From Cellvibrionaceae bacterium (GTDB lineage: Bacteria; Pseudomonadota; Gammaproteobacteria; Pseudomonadales; Cellvibrionaceae), in the NCBI GenBank assembly GCA_021151695.1, contig JAGKWU010000012.1, positions 71,684 to 135,683 on the forward strand: 64,000 bases of DNA, written 5' to 3'. A model generated the notes under the pieces. It did not search any database, was not told the origin of the DNA, and worked only from the letters and a program-made list of their open reading frames with translations. Position numbers and translations under genes: made by a program. Positions 56,790 to 64,000 of this stretch are shown in pieces (position 1 is the stretch's first letter; every line of letters begins with the position of its first letter).

Positions 56790-59700
56790 ATGATCCACAA
56801 AAATAGAAAGAAGGCCCTGGCCCTTGCTATCAGTAGCGCCCTGATAGGAATGGTTGCCCACGCACAAGAACAAAAAGCTGATCCAGCTGCATCGCCTGAC
56901 GAAGCGGTTGAAGAGGTAATTGTTAAAGGTGTACGTGCATCGCAAGCGAAAGCGATTGATGTAAAACGCAACAACGTCAACGTTGTTGATTCCATCGTGG
57001 CGGAAGATATCGGCAAATTGCCCGACGCCACTATTACAGATTCCCTCCAGCGCGTGACCGGCGTGCAAATCAAACGCGAGGCCAATGAAGGTACCTCGCT
57101 AAACGTTCGTGGTATGCCGCAAGTAATGACCACCTTGAACGGTGAACAATTCCTCAGCCCTTGGAACATCACTGATGTAGGTGCCAACTACGGCGATATT
57201 CCCGCCGGTATGATCAATGGCGTAGATGTTTACAAATCCCAATCTGCAAACGCTATTGCTGGTGGTATTTCCGGTTTGGTGGATCTGAAAACGATCAGAC
57301 CGTTGAAAATGAAAAATGGTTTGACGGCAAGTGCAAAGCTCGAAGCTTCCCAAGGTGAAAATTCTGATACAGAAATGAAAGCGGATGGCACCACTGGCAA
57401 ACGTAAGCCGGATGATAACTACAGCTTGATCGTTGGATATAACAATGATGGTTTATTTGGTGTGACCGTTGGTGGCTTTAAGTCCAATAGTTACAACGCT
57501 AATTACCAAATGTCTACCAGCCAGCACCTTGGCTTTTTAGAAGGTAAAGGTAAAGGTCCAACAGATCGTAAAGACATTGATGGTGATGGCGATCTTGTTA
57601 ACGATTGGTATTTGGTTCCAGGTGAGTATTCCGCGCGTAGTAGCTTTATGACGCGCGAGCGTGAGGGCGCGAACCTCTCAGTTGAATTTGTGGTAGGTGA
57701 TTATCTTACTGTGCGTGGCGATGCCTTTTACACACGCATGGATCAATATGATCGCGGTGTGGTTGCAGCCTTTGATGGCTCTAGCTCCACAACATCTTAT
57801 CAAGTAAATGGCACCTTGCCGCTGTACGTTGATGGTCTCTATGATCCACTGATGCCTGCTTCTGAAGGTACGGTCGTTACTGATGTTGGTGATTTTTCTT
57901 ATGTGGATGCCAATGGTGTAGCACAGACCAAACATTTACATACGCTGCAAGTTGCAAAATTGATTGCACCAGGTTTTCAAACCACCTCAAGCAATCAGAT
58001 TAATAAAACCGCTGCATTGAATACCAATTTTGAAGTTGAGTATGACAATCAGGACAAAATTAAAGCCAAATTACGCTACGTATACGCAGAGGCAGAAAAA
58101 CAATATCGCAGTGCAATTTTCCAACAAGGTAATCCAGGTTGGAATTGGGTGGATGTGGATGGTATTTCCGGTAAAGATCCAATCACCGGCTATCCATTGA
58201 CAGTAGATTACCGCGGTGAATATCCGACCTTCTCTTATGAAGGCGATTTGTCAGACGCAAATTTATTAAAATTCTACCAAGGCATTGCAGAAGGCTCATC
58301 CGTAACTGCCGAGCTAAATGTGCTGCGTCTTGATGTTAATTATGATGTTGGCGGTGATCTTGTTTCATCAGTAGATGTAGGCTTGCGTATTGGTGATCGC
58401 GATGCACACAACAGCAAATTTAATTATCTCACTGCAACTCAACGTTATCCCGACAGTGATCGCACACCAGCGAATAAACGTTACCAGTTAATGTCTGGTA
58501 ATCAGGTATGGCAACGCTGGCCTGATTTCCGTTATTTCGATTATGCGCTTGAGCTAAAAGAGCATCCACAATTAGGCACTATTGGTAAGTTGCCAAATAA
58601 TGGCTTTTCGGCAGCAGACACAATTGTATTCAAAGATTTCGGTCCTTTTAAAGGTTTTGAAAACGGTGTGTCGTCTTTGAATCCTGCGGCTTGGGATGAT
58701 CCACTTGCGTTTATGAATCGCTTATACCCAGGCCAGGAAACTACAGTCACAGATGAAAATGGTAATGTCACCACTGTGCCAGCGCCAGGTGTTCGCACTG
58801 TTTACGATCCATCATTTGAGTACAATGTTGAAGAGGTGACCTCCACTGCATACTTCCAAATCAATCTGGATGACACAGATGGTATTTGGGGCATACCTTA
58901 TAAAGGCAATATCGGTGCGCAAATTATTAGCACTGATCGCACCATCGTGAAGAGCAAAGTTCCAGAGACACTGGATATCTACAACTCTATTGGTTACAGC
59001 CAACAAGCTATTGCATTCGTTAGTGAAAAGCAGGAAGTAAAATATTCTTTCCTCGATATTTTGCCGTCCATTAACCTCAACTTTTTCCCCACTGATGATT
59101 TGGTGGTGCGCTTGGGAGCATCTCGTACAACCTCGCGTAACGATCTGAAAAATTTGGGTGAAAGCTTAACCGTATGGACCGGCGAATGCCCCAAATACGA
59201 TGCAAACGGCGTTCAACAACCTGGGCCTGATGGTCGCGGTGAAACCGTGTATTGCGTGCAGGGCGGTACCGATCAGGGCAATCCTTACATGAAGCCTTGG
59301 TATGCCAATGTCTATAACGCAACAACTGAATGGTATTTTGATCAGAACTCCATTCTGGGTGTGGGGTTGTTCCTGATTGATGTTAAATCTTCAGTGCAAG
59401 GCTTTCAGGAACAACGTCGCTTTGTGGATCTTGATGGTATAGATCGCGGCAATATGGCGAATGTATGGACCACTAAGAATGTGGGTGCATCATCTCTGTA
59501 CGGTCTTGAATTTGGCTACAAACAACCGTTCACTTTCCTGCCTGGGGCTTTCCTGAGTTCAACAGGTGTTGAGTTCAACTACACCTATTCGCAAAGTGAA
59601 AGTACCGACAAAGATTTCCTGGGAAATTCTTTCCCTCTGCAATCCAACTCCAAGCATCAATCCAACCTGATTTTGTGGTACGACAAAGCGGGTTTGAACG

Positions 59701-59975
59701 TACGTTTGGCGTATAACTGGAAGAGCAAGGAATACGACGGCCGCTTTGGCCTGCAAACAACTGCTGAGCCCATCTCTATGGGTAATTGGGTTGAGCCACA
59801 AGGTTACCTTGACCTCTCAACAAGCTACTGGTTGAACGAGCACGTAAGCTTCACAGCAAGCGGCACCAACTTGACTGCACAGAGCAGAAAAAGTTATTCG
59901 CAGTACACCAACCAATTTAACAGCATGTGGATCCAAGAGCGCCGCTATAACGTCGGCATAACTTTGACACTGTAA
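56790..59975 (+). CDS. Large TonB-dependent receptor (TIGR01782 type)
   Basis: This 1061-residue outer-membrane receptor has a signal peptide (to AHAQE) and TonB-box-like EEVIVKGVRASQ (about 40-51). The plug follows (DSIVAEDIGKLPDATITDSLQRVTGVQIKREANEG, NVRGMPQVMTTLNGEQF, VDVYKSQSANAIAGGISGLVDL). A long barrel ends in the aromatic VGITLTL. The DSIVAEDIGKLPDA motif and length fit the TIGR01782 subfamily, common in polysaccharide-degrading Proteobacteria for oligosaccharide uptake. It is followed after 78 bases by the dead-GH5 lipoprotein gene and no terminator intervenes, so the two form an operon. Confidence 0.92.
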   Translation: MIHKNRKKALALAISSALIGMVAHAQEQKADPAASPDEAVEEVIVKGVRASQAKAIDVKRNNVNVVDSIVAEDIGKLPDATITDSLQRVTGVQIKREANEGTSLNVRGMPQVMTTLNGEQFLSPWNITDVGANYGDIPAGMINGVDVYKSQSANAIAGGISGLVDLKTIRPLKMKNGLTASAKLEASQGENSDTEMKADGTTGKRKPDDNYSLIVGYNNDGLFGVTVGGFKSNSYNANYQMSTSQHLGFLEGKGKGPTDRKDIDGDGDLVNDWYLVPGEYSARSSFMTREREGANLSVEFVVGDYLTVRGDAFYTRMDQYDRGVVAAFDGSSSTTSYQVNGTLPLYVDGLYDPLMPASEGTVVTDVGDFSYVDANGVAQTKHLHTLQVAKLIAPGFQTTSSNQINKTAALNTNFEVEYDNQDKIKAKLRYVYAEAEKQYRSAIFQQGNPGWNWVDVDGISGKDPITGYPLTVDYRGEYPTFSYEGDLSDANLLKFYQGIAEGSSVTAELNVLRLDVNYDVGGDLVSSVDVGLRIGDRDAHNSKFNYLTATQRYPDSDRTPANKRYQLMSGNQVWQRWPDFRYFDYALELKEHPQLGTIGKLPNNGFSAADTIVFKDFGPFKGFENGVSSLNPAAWDDPLAFMNRLYPGQETTVTDENGNVTTVPAPGVRTVYDPSFEYNVEEVTSTAYFQINLDDTDGIWGIPYKGNIGAQIISTDRTIVKSKVPETLDIYNSIGYSQQAIAFVSEKQEVKYSFLDILPSINLNFFPTDDLVVRLGASRTTSRNDLKNLGESLTVWTGECPKYDANGVQQPGPDGRGETVYCVQGGTDQGNPYMKPWYANVYNATTEWYFDQNSILGVGLFLIDVKSSVQGFQEQRRFVDLDGIDRGNMANVWTTKNVGASSLYGLEFGYKQPFTFLPGAFLSSTGVEFNYTYSQSESTDKDFLGNSFPLQSNSKHQSNLILWYDKAGLNVRLAYNWKSKEYDGRFGLQTTAEPISMGNWVEPQGYLDLSTSYWLNEHVSFTASGTNLTAQSRKSYSQYTNQFNSMWIQERRYNVGITLTL

Positions 59976-59992
59976 AACTAATCCATAGCTAA

Positions 59993-60009
59993 GCCCGTCG
60001 TGTGCGGGC
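59993..60009 (+). promoter_or_regulatory. Intercistronic hairpin between receptor and lipoprotein genes
   Basis: GCCCG (59993-59997) pairs with CGGGC (60005-60009); GGCCGCAAGGCC follows. There is no U-tract, so it is not an intrinsic terminator. It could stabilise or process the message and set the ratio of the two proteins. Confidence 0.4.
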
Positions 60010-60053
60010 ACATAGCGGCCGCAAGGCCAGAAAATAAAATTTGGAGTCAAATT

Positions 60054-62753
60054 ATGAAATTTAAATCATATTCATGGGCGTTGCTTGCGAGCGCTTTGCT
60101 GTTACAGGGTTGCGGCGGCGGCGGTGGTCTTATCAGCGGTTCCGAGAAAGACCAAAATCCATTAAACCCAACACCAGGTACTGAGGATCTCTCCGCGCGT
60201 CCTCGTCCAAGTGATACAGCTCTTACCATCACAACGGATGAAACCACCATTTACGATGCAGCTAAAAAACCGCTGCTGTTGCGTGGTATTGATATGCAAC
60301 TTGGAGCAAAACCAAGTTTTACACGCATTTCAGGTATTAAAGCTATCAAAGAAACAGGTTCCAACGTTGTTCGATTGTATTTGAGCGAAGATACATCCGA
60401 TCCGGATTTTGAATCAGCTATGGTAAAAGTGGTTGAGCAAGGCTTGGTTGCCGTGGTTACTCTTGATAGTCCCAAGCTGTTGTGCTCAGCTAACGGCGCT
60501 ACGCTCAACGCTGCTGTTGATGCTCTTTGGTTGAAAAAATGGTTAGGTGTTATTGCGCAAGATCGTTTCCAGCCATATTTGATTATTAATATTGCAAATG
60601 GCTGGGGCCCTGAAGGAATATTTAATGCCGATAGCTTTGGTTATCAGGATTACTTTGATGTTTACAAAGCGATGATTGCAAAGTTTCGAACAGCGGGTTT
60701 CAAAGTGCCTCTGGCAATTGACGCACCTTGCGGTCAAGATTTCAACGCCTTTGCACGTGACCGCGCAAGAGAATTAGTTGCTGCAGATACGGCTAAGAAC
60801 ATCATACTTTCGGTGCAAGCAGATGGTGCCAAGTGGAACAACGACACCAGGACTACAACTGCTTTTGCAAACTTGATGGAAACCCATGTTCCCTTCGTAG
60901 TGAGCTCCTTTGCCGGTTCAGGTGTTGGTGGTTTGTCGGGTATTGATCATCTGGACATTATGCAAAAGGCGGCAGGTAACCCAGCCTTGGGCTTGAATAT
61001 ACCTTGGGTAAGCACTTCGGATTCCGCAGCTTATGTCGCAAGTTTCGCTGCGCCAATGGCATTGTTAGATGGCGCGGGGGTTTCTACCAATTTGTATCTT
61101 GATTCTCGTTACCTCGAAGAAAAACCTATTAGTGATGCTGATGGTCGCCTTGTGCCGAAAGGTAAACTGACTTATTCCATGTACGTAAAAGATATCAATG
61201 GCAATACGTTGCGCGCCGGTAGTGTGCAAGCAAAAGACCTGCGCGGCTATCAATGGAATCGTGTGGCATTTACTCTGCCGAAAAATAATAGTGAAATTGA
61301 TCCAGCTAACTTGCTGAATGGTTCAACCACTTTTGATTTGAATGCGGTAAAACAAATTGGCTTTCAGATTCTGGCAAACGGTAAAGTTGCCACAGTATCT
61401 GCACCTATTAAGCTTGATGATGTTGAAATTTATCCTGGTGCGCCAGAGCCAACCTTAGCAGTTGATACAACATTTGAGACTGGTGCTGGTGGTTGGAATC
61501 ATCCTGATTGGAGCCCTGGTAAAGCTGTATTTGAAAATGGATATGCAAAACTGTCATTAGGTAATGGAGATTGGGGGCTGGTTCTCGAAAGTCCAGGTTG
61601 GCAATCACAAGAAGTTCTACCAAAAATTAATTTCAAGCAAACAATATTTGTAGATATGAACGTATTTGTGCCAGCTTCATATGCAGGGCAAACTCCGACA
61701 TTTACATTTACCGGGAATTTTAATGATTGGAGTCTTCCAGCTCTTGAAACTGCCGCAAGTGTTGTTGGTGAACTCAAATATGGCGAGTGGAATCACTACC
61801 GTGCCACCCTCAAGTGGGGTGCCACTAATGATGTATCCACGCCATTAAATATAGGCTTTAAATTGACAGGCTTTTCAAATCCTGAGCCGTTGCTAGTGGA
61901 TAATATTACGATCACTCAACAGCCAGGAAAGCGCACAAAAACTGTTACTGCACTGCAATATGAGTCCAAGTTTAGTAAAGGTGTTGAAGCATATGAAGCG
62001 GCTTGGGGTCGCGTTTCCAAAGTTGAAATGATCAATGGAGAATTGAATATTACGCCTGCCTGGTCAAATCCAAATGGTAAGTATGATGAGTCAGATGTTG
62101 TTGTATTAAAGTCTGATATCAATAGTGTTAGTGATATAGATGTATCTGGCCCTGTTGTTTATAAAGTCAAAATTTTTGTACCAGCGAGCTATGCGGGAAG
62201 CGATTTGAAATTCCGTATCTTTACCCAAGATAACAATTGGGGACATGATATGGATTTCCCAGGGAGGGAATTGACTATTGCAGACTTTAAGCCCGGTGAA
62301 TGGACTAGTTTTGAGTTCAAGACTGATAGTTTCCCAGAAGGCTTCGCACGTACCCAGAAGCTGCGTAATTTCGGTTTCCGTTGGGATGGTGTGAGAGGAA
62401 ATACAGACACGGTAAAAATCGACGATATCCAACTTTATGGAAATGCCGAAGTTGAAGATAGCCAACCACTGTATAGCAATAGCTTCTCAACACAAGATGA
62501 GCTTGATAAATTCACACTGGATTTCGTTGGTGGAGCTTTGACGCAATCATCTCTGGTTAGTGCCAAAACCAAAGATTGGAAGATTTCTCCCTTTGGTTGG
62601 ATGGCAACATCCTGGATTGGAAACACCGGCGAAAATGCTGTTCTGGATATCACTAAAACAGAAGATAAAGTGGATTTGACACCGCGTGGCGAAGAAATTG
62701 TAAATAGCACTTACGGAATCAAAGCTACATCTAATCCTGCTGGCTTTAAATAA
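60054..62753 (+). CDS. Surface lipoprotein with inactive GH5 mannanase-like domain and CBM-like repeats
   Basis: This 899-residue protein has lipobox LLQGC (Cys20) and a Gly-rich spacer. A GH5 mannanase-like barrel spans about 62-325: LLLRGIDMQLG, GSNVVRLYLSED, IINIANGWGPEG, IDAPCGQDF. In active relatives the acid/base sits in N-I-A-N-E-W; here Gly183 replaces it. The nucleophile motif I-I-G-E-F reads VVSSFAG, with Ser285 in place of Glu, and the active-site His region is SVQADG. Three beta-sandwich modules follow (about 330-450, 455-620, 625-790); two share FVPASYAG and a G-E-W strand. GGAG before the ATG at 60054 fixes the start. It is probably a glycan-binding partner of the receptor. Confidence 0.75.
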   Translation: MKFKSYSWALLASALLLQGCGGGGGLISGSEKDQNPLNPTPGTEDLSARPRPSDTALTITTDETTIYDAAKKPLLLRGIDMQLGAKPSFTRISGIKAIKETGSNVVRLYLSEDTSDPDFESAMVKVVEQGLVAVVTLDSPKLLCSANGATLNAAVDALWLKKWLGVIAQDRFQPYLIINIANGWGPEGIFNADSFGYQDYFDVYKAMIAKFRTAGFKVPLAIDAPCGQDFNAFARDRARELVAADTAKNIILSVQADGAKWNNDTRTTTAFANLMETHVPFVVSSFAGSGVGGLSGIDHLDIMQKAAGNPALGLNIPWVSTSDSAAYVASFAAPMALLDGAGVSTNLYLDSRYLEEKPISDADGRLVPKGKLTYSMYVKDINGNTLRAGSVQAKDLRGYQWNRVAFTLPKNNSEIDPANLLNGSTTFDLNAVKQIGFQILANGKVATVSAPIKLDDVEIYPGAPEPTLAVDTTFETGAGGWNHPDWSPGKAVFENGYAKLSLGNGDWGLVLESPGWQSQEVLPKINFKQTIFVDMNVFVPASYAGQTPTFTFTGNFNDWSLPALETAASVVGELKYGEWNHYRATLKWGATNDVSTPLNIGFKLTGFSNPEPLLVDNITITQQPGKRTKTVTALQYESKFSKGVEAYEAAWGRVSKVEMINGELNITPAWSNPNGKYDESDVVVLKSDINSVSDIDVSGPVVYKVKIFVPASYAGSDLKFRIFTQDNNWGHDMDFPGRELTIADFKPGEWTSFEFKTDSFPEGFARTQKLRNFGFRWDGVRGNTDTVKIDDIQLYGNAEVEDSQPLYSNSFSTQDELDKFTLDFVGGALTQSSLVSAKTKDWKISPFGWMATSWIGNTGENAVLDITKTEDKVDLTPRGEEIVNSTYGIKATSNPAGFK

Positions 62754-62762
62754 AACCAACAG

Positions 62763-62793
62763 AAAAAAATCCCCGCTTACGCGGGGATTTTTT
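62763..62793 (+). terminator. Terminator of the receptor-lipoprotein operon
   Basis: ATCCCCGC pairs with GCGGGGAT around loop TTAC, flanked by seven A and six T. It ends the operon nine bases past the lipoprotein stop. Confidence 0.9.
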
Positions 62794-63030
62794 ATATTTA
62801 TTCCTTATATCAAATATAAATGGAAATTTTCCCTTCTTTTGTAATGGTGTTAATGCATCGATCACAGTGAAGTGAAGCTACGCAATAAACAAGTTAATGG
62901 ATACTTGCATTGATCATACATTTTTCAAAATCCTCTATTAGTTAGCTGATTGCATTATTTCAATGCTGCCTGCTTTTCAGGTGGCTGGTTTTTGTGTTTT
63001 TTATTTTTGGGATATTCAGGAGATACGCCA

Positions 63031-64000
63031 GTGCGTCTTAGAAAAAGAATTTCAAAATGGAAAAGTATGTTTTCGTTAGGTGATGGGTTTTTTCTTAAAA
63101 GTCTTCGAGGTTATGCGAATATTGTGCTTATCCTCGCGTCTTTCTCTGCATCAACCGGGTTTGCTGCACCTGCTGTGCCAGCATCCCTTTCAGTTTTTAT
63201 ATCCGGACCAACAATAACGTCAAGCTGGTCACCCTCAACAGGTGCTACTTACTATATTTTGCAGCGTGACGGGGTGACGATTACACCTGCTAATTTCAAT
63301 AGCACTGGCTATGCAGATGGAAATGTTGTGGGTGGTACGAGTTATGTTTATCGATTGCAGGCATGCGATGGTTCTGGATGTTCTGTTTGGAAAACAGCCT
63401 CGGCAGTTACCTCAACAAAAGCTCCTACACCTGTAACAGCCGCATTGAATAGTGGTGGGATAGATGTGAGTTGGCCCCAAGCAGCGGGGGCTACAAGCTA
63501 TTCAATTTATCGTGGTGGTAGTCAATTAGCATCAAATATCACAGCGTTGAACTATCGAGATACCACGGTGGTAATGGGTAATACCTATACCTATTCAGTG
63601 GCATCTTGCAACGCCTATGGATGCTCAAATGGAAATGCATCAAATGCGATAACAGTGGCTGCAACACCAGCCACTCCTGCGAATCTCAGTGCTAATCCGA
63701 GTGGCCCGAATATGACCGTTACCTGGAGTACGTCAACGGGCTCAACTTATTATGTGCTAAGGCGTGATGGCAATGTTATTACCCCAGCTAATCACACTTA
63801 TAGTTACTACACAGATGTATCTGTTTTGGCTGGAGTAACCTACGCCTACACGGTACAAGCATGTAATAGTTCAGGTTGTTCAGCTGTATCGTCCCCCGTT
63901 TCAAAACAAATGGTTGGTCCGGGTACTCCCACTTATATTTCAGTTGCGGTTAGTGGGCCAACCATAATAGTGACTTGGGCCCCGATATCGGAAGCTTCCA
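63031..64000 (+). CDS. Secreted protein with tandem fibronectin type III repeats (5' part)
   Basis: The frame is open from a GTG at 63031 (AGGAG eight bases upstream) to the end of the window, 323 codons. A signal peptide follows a long charged N region (GYANIVLILASFSASTGFAAP). At least three FN3-like repeats come after, each with W-x-x/W-S-x start strands (ITSSWSPSTGATYYILQRDG, IDVSWPQAAGATSYSIYRGG, MTVTWSTSTGSTYYVLRRDG) and a Cys pair in the same place (ACDGSGCS, SCNAYGCS, ACNSSGCS). Repeats of this type front RHS/YD-repeat and other large surface proteins. The C-terminal identity is outside the window. It lies after the receptor operon terminator and is transcribed on its own. Confidence 0.8.
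   Translation, partial: MRLRKRISKWKSMFSLGDGFFLKSLRGYANIVLILASFSASTGFAAPAVPASLSVFISGPTITSSWSPSTGATYYILQRDGVTITPANFNSTGYADGNVVGGTSYVYRLQACDGSGCSVWKTASAVTSTKAPTPVTAALNSGGIDVSWPQAAGATSYSIYRGGSQLASNITALNYRDTTVVMGNTYTYSVASCNAYGCSNGNASNAITVAATPATPANLSANPSGPNMTVTWSTSTGSTYYVLRRDGNVITPANHTYSYYTDVSVLAGVTYAYTVQACNSSGCSAVSSPVSKQMVGPGTPTYISVAVSGPTIIVTWAPISEAS

Overview
The window reads as a chromosomal segment of a polysaccharide-degrading gammaproteobacterium, most likely a Cellvibrio or close relative. The reasons are secreted multi-domain GH5/CBM6 enzymes with a poly-serine linker, large TonB-dependent receptors next to glycan-active genes, PEP-CTERM proteins, and a housekeeping block (algP, FKBP isomerase, algQ, dsbB) ordered as in Pseudomonas. 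The organism call is inferred from gene content. No rRNA, tRNA, CRISPR array, transposase or phage gene was seen.

Layout. 1-1707: end of a sulfate ABC importer (cysW end, cysA) with a hairpin-rich repeat between the genes and a MITE-like inverted-repeat element after them. 1950-5169: small secreted proteins (NodB-type deacetylase, VOC protein, DUF5329, LprI-like) and a DUF3592 remnant. 5390-9099: a tightly coupled operon of ArnT-like transferase, GT2, GtrA flippase and ChbG/YdjC deacetylase, probably for envelope sugar modification. 9255-14517: an accessory stretch of small genes (GNAT, sterol desaturase-like, DMP19-like, SUKH, unknown membrane proteins), a strongly structured RNA leader and short dispersed repeats. 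14699-26337: a carbohydrate region with two GH5 proteins, a TonB-dependent receptor, a HAD phosphatase, a PEP-CTERM protein and a lipoprotein. 26395-33232: M48 protease, DUF4265, TPR protein, a second PEP-CTERM protein, yaaA, TfoX-N and a CheY-like regulator. 33266-43182: an ordinary housekeeping block (yheS, algP, two FKBP lipoproteins, algQ, dsbB, a FliL-like protein, gshA).

43299-56131 holds two divergent operons of exported proteins. Leftward are a CxxCH protein, a LamG lipoprotein with two CxxCH motifs and a Tat-exported DUF1501-like protein. Rightward are an HzsA-related lipoprotein with two CxxCH motifs, two outer-membrane barrels, a TlpA-like thioredoxin, a DUF4266 lipoprotein, a DUF3570 barrel and a glutathione peroxidase-like protein. 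Together they look like an uncharacterised cell-surface redox or metal-handling system.

56790-62753 pairs a 1061-residue TonB-dependent receptor with a lipoprotein that has a GH5 mannanase-like fold but appears to have lost both catalytic glutamates and carries repeated CBM-like modules. I read this as a possible SusC/SusD-like capture pair that uses a dead glycosidase as the binder, and it is the strongest candidate for something new. The window ends inside a gene encoding tandem fibronectin type III repeats, starting at a GTG at 63031.

Two further unexplained signals are a predicted multi-stem RNA at 11733-11878, and a structured 3' region with pseudoknot topology between a receptor gene and its terminator (17612-17832). 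The same receptor shares an upstream motif with the neighbouring GH5 gene.
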